The notes: a model not told the origin generated them from the sequence alone. Shown: positions 34,803 through 44,234, numbered from the stretch's first letter. The stretch: 64,000 bases of DNA from an uncultured Dysosmobacter sp. (GCA_934563745.1 CAKTHE010000002.1:62001-126000); one strand, 5' to 3'. Program-made: numbers and translations.

Positions 34803-35595
34803 ACGCGGGGTCCAGCGCCTGACGCAGCCGGTCGGTGATGGCTCCCTCAAAAATGCGGGCGGAATGACCGTGCAGTGTTTCCAGCGCGGCGGCGGCCAGC
34901 GTGCAGGGCACGTTGCCGCCCATGTAAAGATCCATGTCAAAAATATATTTGATCTCCGGATCCTGCGGAGTGTTGGGGTTTCCGGATTTGACCATGCCGG
35001 GGCCGGCGTGGATTTTGGCCTGGCAGCTGGAATCCAACCGGAAAGTCAGCTCCGCGGCGCAGCGGCTCACGTCGGCTTCCTGCACATCCGGCTCCGCCAG
35101 GATCCCGGCGTAGGCCGGGGCGATCAGCTCCCGCCAGGGGACCTGCTTGAGGCCCAGCCGCTCCCGGGAGATGAAGTTGACGTACCGGAGACCTACCCGC
35201 TGAAAATACGCCGGCTGATAGAGGCGGATGAACTCCGCAAGCGGGCGGTCCAGCTGCCGGGCAAAGGCTTCCCATCCGGGGTACTGGACTGTGGAAAGGG
35301 CGATGAAATCCTGGGTCAGATTGATTTTCCAGCGGTTATCCGCGGAGATAAAGCAGTGATTCGGAACGGGCGGCTGCTGCTCGATTCTGGGGGAGCCGGA
35401 GTCCAGACCGGTGATCTTCGGTTGAGCCTTGTCCAGCCGCTTGGCATATTGGGGAAAAGCAGACCGAATCTGTTCCTGAAATTCCACAGGATCCTCGTGA
35501 CCGATGCGTAGGATCGTGGGGAAACGCAGCTGGCAGATCACTTCCTGCAGGGGGCTGCGGCGATAATGGGCTTTGGGTCGGTCGGCGTACAGCAT
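34801..35595 (-). CDS. TIGR04255 family protein
   Basis: A 264-residue soluble protein. Its opening ([16 protein letters not shown]) and later R-V-G-L-R-Y-V-N motif match the TIGR04255 family, which is sporadic in bacteria and has no established function; some members occur near toxin-antitoxin or defence genes. No such neighbour is visible here. ATG 35595 has an AGGAGCG site and a good promoter. It is a single-gene unit. Confidence 0.78.
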   Translation of the reverse strand: MLYADRPKAHYRRSPLQEVICQLRFPTILRIGHEDPVEFQEQIRSAFPQYAKRLDKAQPKITGLDSGSPRIEQQPPVPNHCFISADNRWKINLTQDFIALSTVQYPGWEAFARQLDRPLAEFIRLYQPAYFQRVGLRYVNFISRERLGLKQVPWRELIAPAYAGILAEPDVQEADVSRCAAELTFRLDSSCQAKIHAGPGMVKSGNPNTPQDPEIKYIFDMDLYMGGNVPCTLAAAALETLHGHSARIFEGAITDRLRQALDPA

Positions 35596-35627
35596 GGCAG
35601 TCGCTCCTTTGATACAGACTTTTCCTC

Positions 35628-35656
35628 ATTGTAGTCCGGCTTTTCGGAAAAGTCAA
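35628..35656 (-). promoter_or_regulatory. Promoter of the TIGR04255-type gene
   Basis: TTGACT (35651-35656) and TACAAT (35628-35633) are 17 bases apart on the minus strand, 33 bases before the ATG. Confidence 0.75.
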
Positions 35657-35680
35657 CGCGGGGGCGCCGGGGCAGGGGAC

Positions 35681-36478
35681 TTACAGATAGAACCGATGGC
35701 AGCCGATGGTCTTGCTGTATGTACGGTTGGCGTTGATCCAAAGCCCCTGCGACAGGGCGGGCGCGTAAAAATACAGCGCGGCACCGGCTGTGTTGACGCC
35801 GCGCAGCGCCTGCCGGGCCGCTTCCACGGATTGGGCGGTAGGCGCAAGCCAAAGGGTTCCGTTGGATACCGGCTCGAACTGGATGGCATCCCGGGCGTCG
35901 AAGATCACGGCGGGGACGGAGTCCGGAAACGCGGTGCTCTCTACGCGGTTGAGGACCACATTGCCGACGGCGATCTGCCCTTCCAGGGATTCCCCGCGGC
36001 TTTCCGCACTGATGATGCGGGAGAGCCAGTACAGATCCGAGGGGTCAAATTCTGCGCCCGGCGAACGGATGGCGGCACCGCCCAGCCAGCGGTCCCAGGC
36101 GACGCTGCCGCCCAATGCTTCGGTCAGGAGCCGCAGAGGAACATAGGTCCGTCCGTTTTCGACCCAGACCTTCCCGGACAGGCTCCGGTTGCCCACGCGC
36201 AGGCGGTTCCGGCCGGGGTCGGCCTGCAGTGAGCCGGAGCCGGAGACGGCAGTGGCCGTCTGCGTCTGTGCGTCCCAGCGCAGCGACCAGCCGCCGAAGG
36301 CGTCCAGCAGGCTGCGCAGCGGAACATAGGTGACGCCGCCATCCAGATAAGATGTCCCAGCCAGCAGCGAGCCATCCGCCTGGGCCGGGACGCTGCGGCC
36401 GACGGCCTGTCCGGAGGGAGCGAAGCAGACGGCCAGCAGTCCCAGAACGCAGAGCAGAGCCTTAAGCTTTCGGTACAT
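35681..36478 (-). CDS. Secreted cell-wall hydrolase: copper-amine-oxidase-like domain plus SleB-type hydrolase
   Basis: A 265-residue exported protein. A signal peptide is followed by copper amine oxidase N-terminal-like repeats (Y-V-P-L-R-S-L-L-D-A-F-G-G and Y-V-P-L-R-L-L-T-E-A-L-G-G, a wall- or surface-associated module). The C-terminal SleB/CwlJ hydrolase domain (L-S-R-I-I-S-A-E-S-R-G-E then A-V-G-N-V-V-L-N-R) carries the likely catalytic Glu. Such enzymes act as lytic transglycosylase-like hydrolases, often on spore cortex. ATG 36478 has a GGAAGGAT site. A sporulation role is possible but not shown. Confidence 0.9.
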   Translation of the reverse strand: MYRKLKALLCVLGLLAVCFAPSGQAVGRSVPAQADGSLLAGTSYLDGGVTYVPLRSLLDAFGGWSLRWDAQTQTATAVSGSGSLQADPGRNRLRVGNRSLSGKVWVENGRTYVPLRLLTEALGGSVAWDRWLGGAAIRSPGAEFDPSDLYWLSRIISAESRGESLEGQIAVGNVVLNRVESTAFPDSVPAVIFDARDAIQFEPVSNGTLWLAPTAQSVEAARQALRGVNTAGAALYFYAPALSQGLWINANRTYSKTIGCHRFYL

Positions 36479-36546
36479 GAAAGATCCTTCCTTTCCGGTG
36501 AAGTTGCGGGCTTCCCGGCCCGGAAGGGCATGGAAGCCTTGGAAAA

Positions 36547-36575
36547 AGCATACCGGAAAGAAGGAGACGGTACAA
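36547..36575 (-). promoter_or_regulatory. Promoter of the SleB-type gene
   Basis: TTGTAC (36570-36575) and TATGCT (36547-36552) lie 17 bases apart on the minus strand, a housekeeping-type promoter. Confidence 0.65.
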
Positions 36576-36613
36576 GCTGAAAAACCTTCCGGAAAAGGAG
36601 AAAACTGGCCCTT

Positions 36614-36653
36614 GACAAAAAACCGTGCGGAGCCAGAAGGCTCCGCACGGTTT
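36614..36653 (-). terminator. Terminator after icd
   Basis: A perfect 15-base stem (36620-36634 with 36639-36653) yields GGTTTTTT on the minus strand. Confidence 0.88.
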
Positions 36654-36681
36654 GAATCTGATTGAGTCGGGGAAGGGCGGC

Positions 36682-37896
36682 TCAGGCCAGCTTTGCCTGC
36701 AGGCGCGCGGCAATGGCGTCCATAAACTCCTTGGAGTTGACCGCAGTGGTCTTGAAGTCCGGATCCACCAGACCGGTCAGATCCTTGGTCATCACGCCGC
36801 TTTCCAGCGTTTCCAGAGAGGCCTGCTCCAATGCGTCGGCAAAGGCGAGCAGGTCCGGCAGCTGATCCAGCGTGCCCCGGCGGCGCAGGGCGCCGCTCCA
36901 AGCGAAGATCGTGGCCATGGGATTGGTAGAGGTCTGCTCGCCTTTGAGATAGCGGTAGTAATGACGGGTCACGGTGCCGTGAGCGGCCTCAAACTCCATG
37001 GTGCCATCCGGCGCCACCAGCACCGACGTCATCATGGCCAGAGAGCCGAACGCCGTGGAGACCATGTCGCTCATCACGTCACCATCGTAGTTCTTCAGCG
37101 CCCAGATGAAGCCGCCCTTGGAGCGAATGACGCGGGCCACGGCGTCGTCAATGAGCGTATAGAAATACTCCAGGCCCAGAGCCTTGAACTGCGCCTCATA
37201 GGTTTTGTACTCTTCCTCGAAGATTCGCTTGAAGGTGCCGTCATAAACCTTGGCGATGGTATCCTTGGTGGAGAACCACAGGTCCTGCTTGGTGTCGATG
37301 GCGTACTGGAAGCAGGCCCGGGCGAAGGAACGGATGCTGGCCTCTTTGTTGTGGGCACCCTGCCAGATGGCGGGCCCGTCCACCTTCTGGACGGTCACGG
37401 TCTGCTCTTTGCCGCTTTCGCCCCGGAACGTCAGCGTGGCGGTGCCGGGCTCGTCGGTATACAGATCCACGCTGCGATACACGTCGCCATAGGCGTGACG
37501 GGCGATGGTAATGGGCTTTTCCCAGGTCTTGACCACCGGGTGAATGCACGGCAGCACAATGGGGGCGCGGAACACCGTCCCGTCCAGGATGGCACGGATG
37601 GTGCCGTTGGGGGACTTCCACATTTCCGTCAGCTGGGGATATTCCTCCATGCGCTGGGCGTTGGGCGTAATGGTGGCGCATTTGACGGCCACGCCGTATT
37701 TCTTGGTGGCCAGGGCGGCGTCCACCGTGACCTGATCCTTGGTCTCGTTGCGGTGCAGCAGGCCCAGATCATAATATTCCGATTTCAGATCGACAAAGGG
37801 CAGGATCAGCTGATCTTTGATCATCTGCCACAAAACGCGGGTCATCTCGTCGCCGTCCATCTCCACGATGGGGGTGGTCATTTGAATTTTTTTCAT
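36682..37896 (-). CDS. icd: NADP-dependent isocitrate dehydrogenase
   Basis: A 404-residue type II (eukaryote-like) isocitrate dehydrogenase: V-E-M-D-G-D-E-M-T-R at the start, A-T-I-T-P near residue 75, S-P-N-G-T-I-R for isocitrate phosphate-site contacts, K-N-Y-D-G-D-V and E-A-A-H-G-T-V-T-R-H. It makes 2-oxoglutarate for glutamate synthesis. It is 47 bases after an aconitase-family gene and probably cotranscribed. No citrate synthase gene is nearby. Confidence 0.97.
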   Translation of the reverse strand: MKKIQMTTPIVEMDGDEMTRVLWQMIKDQLILPFVDLKSEYYDLGLLHRNETKDQVTVDAALATKKYGVAVKCATITPNAQRMEEYPQLTEMWKSPNGTIRAILDGTVFRAPIVLPCIHPVVKTWEKPITIARHAYGDVYRSVDLYTDEPGTATLTFRGESGKEQTVTVQKVDGPAIWQGAHNKEASIRSFARACFQYAIDTKQDLWFSTKDTIAKVYDGTFKRIFEEEYKTYEAQFKALGLEYFYTLIDDAVARVIRSKGGFIWALKNYDGDVMSDMVSTAFGSLAMMTSVLVAPDGTMEFEAAHGTVTRHYYRYLKGEQTSTNPMATIFAWSGALRRRGTLDQLPDLLAFADALEQASLETLESGVMTKDLTGLVDPDFKTTAVNSKEFMDAIAARLQAKLA

Positions 37897-37943
37897 AAGT
37901 ACCTCCCAGATTTCAATTTCAGCCGGATACGGGCCCGGCAGGG

Positions 37944-40181
37944 TCAGGAACGCTTGGCGTAATAATTCATCAGGCAGCCGTCCAGAATGATCTCTTTTTC
38001 ATCCTCCGTCAGCCCCACAATGTGCAGCGTAAGGTCCGCGTCGGTTCCGTCGGTGCGCAGGACCTTGGCGGGGATCGACGCCTGGCCGCTTTCCACGGCG
38101 GCACGGATCCCGGGAACAAACACGCAGTCGCCGGGCTGATAGTCAAAGGGCGTATCCGGATCCAGGGTAAAGGGAAGGATGCCCCAGTTGATGCAGTTGG
38201 AGCGGTAGCGCTTGGTGGCGAATTCGTAGCAGATGTTGGCAAGCCCGCCCAAAACCTTCTGGCAGGAGGCGGCCTGTTCCCGGGCGGATCCGTCGCCGGG
38301 CTTGTTGGCAAACACACAGGAGCCGAACTGTGTGGTTTTCATAAGGGCCTGCGCATCGCCCACGCGCCCCAGCAGTGCGGCCAGCTTGTCCGGTGCGGTG
38401 CCGGCGGCACGGTCTGCCTCCAGCTGCGCGGCGGCCTTGGCCCGGGGCACATACTGCGGCTCCCGGCGGGAGAGCGTAAATTCCGCCAGGCGCAGGGGAT
38501 TGGAGCGGTAAGAAGAGGTCTCACCGGAGGGGATCAGCTCGTCGGTGGTGGTGACGGGATCGTGCAGCACGGCGGCCAGCTCCACCAGAAGGTTGTCGCT
38601 CAGAGCAGGCATTTTGGGCCAATCGGTGATGTTGGGCCCCATGATCAGCTCCACACTGGGATCGGCCTTGCCGAAGCCGTAGTACAGCCGCTGATCGTAA
38701 ACCGCTTTGTCAAAGTGATAGGGATGGCGCACAGGCGTATAGTCCACATCCGTTGCGGCGGTGATCCGGCCGCCGTTGCGGGCGGTGGCGGCGATGGAGC
38801 GGGCGTCCATCAGGCATACGCCGGCGAACTGCCCTTCGCCGGGCTTACTGCCTTCCCGGTTGGGGAAGTTGCGCGTGGTGTGGCGCAGGGAGAGACCGTT
38901 GTTGGCGGGCACATCGCCAGCACCGAAGCAGGGGCCGCAGAAGCTGGGCTTGATGACCGCGCCGGAGCGCAGCAGGGCCTGGGTCGCGCCGATCTTAGTC
39001 AGCTCCAGACTGACCGGAACGCTGGTGGGATAAACGTCCAGCGAGAAGTACCCGTTGCCGCAGCTGCCGCCGTCCAGGATCTCGGCGGCTTCGTCGATGT
39101 TGTCGAACAGACCGCCGGCGCAGCCGGCAATCACGCCCTGATCGGCCCAGACACCGCCGTCGTGCAGCTTGCAGCTGAGCTGGGGATCCGCCTTGGGGAA
39201 GCGGCGCTTGGCGTCGGCCTCCACCTGGGCCAGGATCTCTGCGGCATGGGCCTGAAATTCGTGAATGGTGTAGGCGTTGGAGGGATGGAAGGGAAGGGCG
39301 ATCATGCTTTCCACCTTGGAAAGATCAATGGTGACCATGCGGTCATAATAGGCAACAGGACCCGGATGAAGCGGACGGTAATCCTCCGGCCGCTGATGGA
39401 TCCGATAGAAGGATTCCGTTTCGGCGTCGGTCTCCCAAATCGAGGAGAGGCAGGTGGTCTCCGTGGTCATGACGTCGATGCCGTTGCGGAAATCGATGGG
39501 CAGGCCGGCGATGCCGGGGCCGGCAAATTCCAGGACCCGGTTGTTGACAAAGCCGCTGGCGAAGGTGGCCTTGACCAGGGCGATGGCCACGTCGTGCGGG
39601 CCGATGCCGCGGCGGGGCGTTCCGGTAAGATAGACCAGAACGACCTCCGGATAGCGAACGTCCCAGGTATTTTTCAGCAGCTGCTTGCAGAGCTCCGGGC
39701 CGCCCTCGCCCACCGCCATAGTGCCCAGGGCGCCGTAGCGGGTGTGGGAATCCGACCCCAGGATCATCGCGCCGCAGCGGGCCATCTGCTCCCGAGCATA
39801 GGAATGGATCACGCTCTGATTGGCGGGTACGTAAATGCCGCCGTATTTTTTCGCAGCGGAAAGACCGAATACATGATCATCTTCGTTGATGGTGCCGCCC
39901 ACGGCACACAGGGAGTTGTGGCAGTTGGTCAGGGCATAGGGAATCGGAAATTCCTTCATGCCGGATGCCCGGGCCTGCTGGATGATGCCGACATAGGTGA
40001 TGTCGTGGGACACCATGGCGTCGAAACGGATTTGCAGCCGCTCCGGATCTCCGGAGATATTATGGGCCTGCAGAATTTCATATGCCATTGTGTGTTTGCG
40101 GGCTTCTTCCGGACGCAGCGGCGCCTGGTCGCAGGGGACGCCGTCTACCAAAAAGACGCCGTGGTCACGCAGTTCAATCAT
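37944..40181 (-). CDS. Aconitase-family hydratase (probable aconitate hydratase)
   Basis: A 745-residue Fe-S hydratase of the aconitase superfamily. It has L-G-S-D-S-H-T-R-Y-G-A-L-G, cluster cysteines in C-G-P-C-F-G-A-G plus an earlier one, and a C-terminal swivel domain. It is closer to the less-studied YbhJ-like branch than to classic AcnA/AcnB, so assignment as aconitase rests largely on its place directly before icd, which needs isocitrate. The ATG at 40181 has a GGGAGGAG-type site. Confidence 0.85.
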   Translation of the reverse strand: MIELRDHGVFLVDGVPCDQAPLRPEEARKHTMAYEILQAHNISGDPERLQIRFDAMVSHDITYVGIIQQARASGMKEFPIPYALTNCHNSLCAVGGTINEDDHVFGLSAAKKYGGIYVPANQSVIHSYAREQMARCGAMILGSDSHTRYGALGTMAVGEGGPELCKQLLKNTWDVRYPEVVLVYLTGTPRRGIGPHDVAIALVKATFASGFVNNRVLEFAGPGIAGLPIDFRNGIDVMTTETTCLSSIWETDAETESFYRIHQRPEDYRPLHPGPVAYYDRMVTIDLSKVESMIALPFHPSNAYTIHEFQAHAAEILAQVEADAKRRFPKADPQLSCKLHDGGVWADQGVIAGCAGGLFDNIDEAAEILDGGSCGNGYFSLDVYPTSVPVSLELTKIGATQALLRSGAVIKPSFCGPCFGAGDVPANNGLSLRHTTRNFPNREGSKPGEGQFAGVCLMDARSIAATARNGGRITAATDVDYTPVRHPYHFDKAVYDQRLYYGFGKADPSVELIMGPNITDWPKMPALSDNLLVELAAVLHDPVTTTDELIPSGETSSYRSNPLRLAEFTLSRREPQYVPRAKAAAQLEADRAAGTAPDKLAALLGRVGDAQALMKTTQFGSCVFANKPGDGSAREQAASCQKVLGGLANICYEFATKRYRSNCINWGILPFTLDPDTPFDYQPGDCVFVPGIRAAVESGQASIPAKVLRTDGTDADLTLHIVGLTEDEKEIILDGCLMNYYAKRS

Positions 40182-40256
40182 GAAAACTCCTCCCGTTCCG
40201 GCCCGGGATCTTGCGCAGCGCTTTTATGCTGTGCCGGGGCCGTTAGATTCCCCTTC

Positions 40257-40306
40257 AATATAACACAACCGCACGCCCGTGAAAAGTTTTTTTCATGAAC
40301 GTGCGG
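40257..40306 (-). promoter_or_regulatory. Promoter with operator-like inverted repeat upstream of the aconitase-icd operon
   Basis: On the minus strand TATATT (40257-40262) is preceded at 17 bases by a weak TTTTCA (40280-40285). A 7-base inverted repeat, CCGCACG (40269-40275) and CGTGCGG (40300-40306), straddles the -35 and one arm fills the spacer, as a repressor site would. Confidence 0.45.
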
Positions 40307-40363
40307 AAAAGAAATTGAAATTTACGTTTTCTTTATGATCCGTGCCGGAAAAAGAGTACGCAT

Positions 40364-41761
40364 TTATGCGTCGGATGGCGTATGGTCCGTGTCCGGAGAC
40401 GGCAGACGGCGCAGGAACCGGCAAAAGAGGATCCATGCGATCAGGCAGCAGGCACAGTCCGCCAGGGGGGTGGCCCAGACGGCGCCGAAAAGCGGGGCGC
40501 GGCGGCGCAGAAGGACCATCAAAGGAATATCCAGGATCCCCTTGCGCAGAATCGCCAGAAGGAAGGAACGTTTGCCGCAGTTGGTTGCCTGGAAGAAGGA
40601 GATGCAGCTGTACGCGCAGGCGGAGAACGGTGCGCCTAGGCAGAGGATCCGCAGGAACGAGGCTCCGTAGGCCAGGGAAGCGCTGCCGGCATGAAGAAAG
40701 ATCCCGACCAGGAGCCGGCTGAAGAGCAGACAGATTCCGGTGCACAGCCCGGCAAAGAAAAGACAGATGCGCAGGGACAGCGCCGCCACGGCGCGCATGC
40801 GCGGATAATTTCCGGAGGAATAGTTGTAGCCGATCAGCGGCAGAACTCCCTGCGCCATTCCGCGCACCGTGCAGTGGGCCAGCATGTTGACCTTTTTTGC
40901 CACGCCGATGCCGGCCTGGGCGGCGGCACCCTCCAGGGACATCAGCTTATCCAGCACGGAGAAGGAGATGTTTTCAAACAGCGTCATGATGAACGCGGGC
41001 AGCCCAGTGGAAAGCACGGCCCGGGGAATGCCGCCGTGCAGCATGGCCCGCTGCGGGCGCAGCGACAGGACTGTTTGCCCCTTTCTCCGGTACAAAAGGA
41101 CAAGAAAATAGAAAAAAGACAGAAAATTGGAAACGGAGGTGGCGATGGCGGCACCCAGGACCTCCTGTCCGGCCGGCAGCAGGACGAACATGAACAGGGG
41201 ATCCAGCAGCAGATTCGAAACGCCGCCGATGGCCACGCCCACGCTTGCCTGCAGGGAGGCGCCCTCAGACCGCAGCAGGTGCGCCAGAAGGGTGTTGAGG
41301 GCCGTGACCGCGCCGGCGCCCACCACTGTGCACAGCAGGTATGCCCGGGCTGGAGCGTGGACGGCGGGAGCGGTCCCGCCCAGCAGGTCGACCAGCGGAT
41401 CCAACATAAGCCGGACCGTCAGCGCATAGGCGGAAGCCGCGGCGGCACAGCCGAAAAAAGAAAACGCGGAGGCCAGAGCGGCCTGCCGGGGGTCCCGGTC
41501 ACCCAGGGCGCGGGAGATCACACTGGCTGCCCCGATGCCGAAGAGGTTGGCAATGGCGGAGAGGATCATAAACGCGGGCATACAGACCGTTACGGCGGCC
41601 AGCATGGCATCGCTGCCGGTCAGCCCGACAAAAAAGGTGTCGGCGATATTGTAGATCACCAAAATGATCTGCCCGGCGACGGAGGGAAGCGCCAGAGAAA
41701 AAACCGCCCGGGCAACCGGAGCCTGGGAAAAGAGCTGCTCTTTTGCATACGGCGCAGACAT
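40364..41761 (-). CDS. MATE family efflux transporter
   Basis: A 465-residue membrane protein with 12 predicted helices and MATE features (L-A-L-P-S-V-A-G-Q-I-I-L-V-I-Y-N-I-A-D-T-F-F-V-G, then T-G-L-P-A-F-I-M-T-L-F-E-N in the second half). It exports cationic or other organic compounds by sodium or proton antiport. ATG 41761 has an AAAGGGGG site. It is divergent from a LysR regulator, a likely controller. No clear terminator separates it from the aconitase gene. Confidence 0.93.
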   Translation of the reverse strand: MSAPYAKEQLFSQAPVARAVFSLALPSVAGQIILVIYNIADTFFVGLTGSDAMLAAVTVCMPAFMILSAIANLFGIGAASVISRALGDRDPRQAALASAFSFFGCAAAASAYALTVRLMLDPLVDLLGGTAPAVHAPARAYLLCTVVGAGAVTALNTLLAHLLRSEGASLQASVGVAIGGVSNLLLDPLFMFVLLPAGQEVLGAAIATSVSNFLSFFYFLVLLYRRKGQTVLSLRPQRAMLHGGIPRAVLSTGLPAFIMTLFENISFSVLDKLMSLEGAAAQAGIGVAKKVNMLAHCTVRGMAQGVLPLIGYNYSSGNYPRMRAVAALSLRICLFFAGLCTGICLLFSRLLVGIFLHAGSASLAYGASFLRILCLGAPFSACAYSCISFFQATNCGKRSFLLAILRKGILDIPLMVLLRRRAPLFGAVWATPLADCACCLIAWILFCRFLRRLPSPDTDHTPSDA

Positions 41762-41841
41762 GACCGGACCCCCTTTGCGAAAGACTGCGGCGCCCGGGCC
41801 GCGGGAAGCGCGCAAAAAGCACTTGCGGCTTTCTGCTGCTC

Positions 41842-41869
41842 ATGATATGCTGATAAAAAATAAAGTCAA
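41842..41869 (-). promoter_or_regulatory. Promoter of the MATE gene
   Basis: TTGACT (41864-41869) and TATCAT (41842-41847), 16 bases apart on the minus strand, in an AT-rich spacer shared with lysR. Confidence 0.6.
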
Positions 41870-41915
41870 ATAATTATTTTACATAAACATATAAAAATTT
41901 TGAATGGGTGATTAC

Positions 41916-42812
41916 ATGCTTGGAAGCAAAGTACAGACGCTGCTGGCTGTTGTGGAGCAGCAGAATTTTACCCGGGCCGCTCAGGCACTGTCCATGACGC
42001 AGCCGGCGGTGAGCCATCACATCAAGCTGCTGGAGGAGGAGATCGGGGCACCGCTGTTTCTGCGGGGAAAGAAGGGACTTCGCCTGACGCCGCAGGGGGA
42101 GATCGCGGTGAAATACGCCCGGCGGTTCAAAGCCCTGAACGAAAAAATGCACCAGGAGCTGCAGGAGGTCAGCACCCATCGAATGGCGCTGCGGGTGGGG
42201 ATTACCCACACCAGCGAGAGCAATTTGACCACGGCGGTGCTGGCAAAGTGCAGCACGCTGCATCCGGGGCTGAGCATTACCATAACGACAGATAACATAA
42301 AAAATCTTTATGATATGCTGGAGAATTACGAGATCGATCTGGCCATCGTGGATGGGGCCATTCAGCGCCCGGGCCTGTCGTCTATGATGCTGGATACCGA
42401 CTATCTGATGTGTGTCATGTCCGATCAGAACCCCCTGTCCCGGCATGCGGCTGTCACGCTTTCCGAACTGAAGCGCCAGCGCATGATCCTGCGCCTGCCG
42501 TCTTCCGCCACCCGGGAGCTGTTTGAGGCGGCCCTGGAGAGCAGCCAGGACTCAATCCGGAATTTCAACGTGATACTGGAGGTGGATAACATCGCCACCA
42601 TCAAAGATCTAATCCGCAAGGAACTGGGGGTGTCCGTGCTGCCCCGCAGCGCCTGCATGGATGAGCTGCGGAAGGGGAAGTTGACGGCGCTGCCCATCGA
42701 GAATCTCAGCATGGTGCGGGAGACCCGGATCGTATACAACAAGGACTTTTCCCACGAGGAGATCCTGCATGAGATCACCGGGCTTTACCACCGGGAGGCC
42801 AACGGCGGCTGA
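41916..42812 (+). CDS. LysR family transcriptional regulator
   Basis: A 298-residue LysR protein: HTH (L-A-V-V-E-Q-Q-N-F-T-R-A-A-Q-A-L then M-T-Q-P-A-V-S-H-H-I-K-L-L-E), A-P-L-F-L-R-G, and an effector domain with D-L-A-I-V-D-G. I prefer ATG 41916 (M-L-G-S-K-V) over ATG 41904; neither has a strong ribosome site. It is divergent from the MATE pump, which it may activate when its ligand is present. Confidence 0.9.
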   Translation: MLGSKVQTLLAVVEQQNFTRAAQALSMTQPAVSHHIKLLEEEIGAPLFLRGKKGLRLTPQGEIAVKYARRFKALNEKMHQELQEVSTHRMALRVGITHTSESNLTTAVLAKCSTLHPGLSITITTDNIKNLYDMLENYEIDLAIVDGAIQRPGLSSMMLDTDYLMCVMSDQNPLSRHAAVTLSELKRQRMILRLPSSATRELFEAALESSQDSIRNFNVILEVDNIATIKDLIRKELGVSVLPRSACMDELRKGKLTALPIENLSMVRETRIVYNKDFSHEEILHEITGLYHREANGG

Positions 42813-42862
42813 GCGGAAGGCAAAGCGTAAGGAGCCTGCCGCACTGCTGTCTGGGAAAAAGA

Positions 42863-42903
42863 ACAGGACCGCCGCCCGGGCAGACGGGCGGCGGTCCTGT
42901 TTA
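42863..42903. terminator. Bidirectional terminator after lysR
   Basis: A 16-base stem (42863-42878 with 42885-42900) between two convergent genes, with TTT on the right edge. Confidence 0.85.
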
Positions 42904-42946
42904 TAAAATGGCTGTTCCGGCATGGGCCGGGCGGCAGCGCGGCTTC

Positions 42947-44059
42947 TTACGCTTCGAAGGGAAAGACAAAGGGCAGATGCAGCGCATCCCGCACGCTCAG
43001 CAGGTCCCGCTGAACACCTTCTCCCACCGGGACGCCCTTATCCTTGCGGTCCAGCCAGGCAAGATATTCTTTTTCGCCGGCGGTATAGATGCGTTCCGCA
43101 TCCGGGGCCTTGCGGGAAGCGCGCAGGGCGCGGCAGATGTCGCCGGCTGTTTTCTTAAAGCTTTCCGCACCGCAGAAAGCCTCCGGATCGATGGCCAGGA
43201 AGAAGTGGCCCAGGGGATAGGGCTTTTTACTTCCATCCGGGTTCAGCCCGGTGAGCATTTTCATATAGCTTCCGGCCTGCAGGGCGGCGGAGAGGATCTC
43301 CACAACGGCGGCGTAGCCGTAGCCCTTGTAGCCGGCCATCTCCTCGCCGATCCCGCCCAGAGGTGCCAGTGCGGCAGTGCCCTCCACCAGACGGCGCAGA
43401 ATTTCGTCGCTGTCGGTCAGGGCGGTGCCCTCCTGGCTGATGACCTGACCGGCGGGAGTGGGCTTGCCGGAGCGGGCATAGTATTCGATCTTTCCCCGCT
43501 GAACAATGGAGGTGGCGCAGTCCAGACAGAAGGGAAACTCTTCATCGGTGGGCAGGCCGAAGGTCAGCGGGTTGGTCCCCATCATGTTCTCCACGCCGAA
43601 GGTGGGCGCGATGGAGGGGCGGGCATTGGTGCCGACCATGCCGATCAGATCGGCCTTGGTGGCCATGGTGGCATAGTAGCCGGCGATTCCGAAATGGGTG
43701 GAGTTGCGCACGGCAACCATGCCCATGCCCATTTTTTTGGCCTTTTCAATGCACAGCTCCATGGCCCGGTGGGCCACGACCATACCCATGCCGTTATGTC
43801 CGTCCAGAACGGCGGTGGTAGGGGTCTCCCGTACCACCTCGATCTCTGTGACGGGATTGAGGATGCCGGCGTCGATCCGGTCAATGTAAATGGGCTTAAA
43901 GCGGTTGCAGCCATGGGACTCGATGCCCCGGCGGTCGCTTTCCATCAGAATATCGGCGCAGATGGTAGCGTCGGCTGCCGGGATGCCCTTGGCTTCAAAA
44001 GCGGCGCGCATAAAGTCGCCGATCAGCTGCCAGGAGACGTAAGGACGGGTTTCACTCAT
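42947..44059 (-). CDS. Malate/L-lactate dehydrogenase family oxidoreductase (Ldh_2)
   Basis: A 370-residue NAD(P)-dependent 2-hydroxyacid dehydrogenase of the non-Rossmann Ldh_2 family. It shows S-D-R-R-G-I-E-S-H-G near the start, V-R-N-S-T-H-F-G-I-A-G-Y-Y for the active site, G-T-N-P-L-T-F-G-L-P and G-Y-K-G-Y-G. Members include ureidoglycolate, sulfolactate, malate and lactate dehydrogenases, so the substrate is open. Given the purine genes nearby, ureidoglycolate dehydrogenase (AllD-like) is worth considering. ATG 44059 has an AGAGGAAG site. It is divergent from an isochorismatase-like gene. Confidence 0.9.
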   Translation of the reverse strand: MSETRPYVSWQLIGDFMRAAFEAKGIPAADATICADILMESDRRGIESHGCNRFKPIYIDRIDAGILNPVTEIEVVRETPTTAVLDGHNGMGMVVAHRAMELCIEKAKKMGMGMVAVRNSTHFGIAGYYATMATKADLIGMVGTNARPSIAPTFGVENMMGTNPLTFGLPTDEEFPFCLDCATSIVQRGKIEYYARSGKPTPAGQVISQEGTALTDSDEILRRLVEGTAALAPLGGIGEEMAGYKGYGYAAVVEILSAALQAGSYMKMLTGLNPDGSKKPYPLGHFFLAIDPEAFCGAESFKKTAGDICRALRASRKAPDAERIYTAGEKEYLAWLDRKDKGVPVGEGVQRDLLSVRDALHLPFVFPFEA

Positions 44060-44113
44060 GGGAAACTTCCTCTCTTTCCATTCAGTTATGGGGAATTGTA
44101 TGCGGTAAACTTT

Positions 44114-44142
44114 ATTATACGGCCCGCCGCAGGGAAATTCAA
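44114..44142 (-). promoter_or_regulatory. Promoter of the Ldh_2 gene
   Basis: TTGAAT (44137-44142) and a perfect TATAAT (44114-44119) are 17 bases apart on the minus strand, 54 bases before the ATG. Confidence 0.8.
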
Positions 44143-44234
44143 CCACTGTCTTGCGGACGCTGCGGCGGAGGAAATGCGGGAAGACGGCAGAAGCCTGAAA
44201 GGCGGATGCGGACGGTGCGCGGAAGAAATAGGGG

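Noticed and set aside
34801..35595. TIGR04255-type protein as part of a defence system
   Set aside because: No nuclease, ATPase, methylase or antitoxin is adjacent; the neighbours are a T-box operon and a wall hydrolase.
38022..40298. 758-residue open frame opposite the aconitase-family gene
   Set aside because: Same effect of high GC; glycine/valine/histidine-rich low-information protein with no family features.
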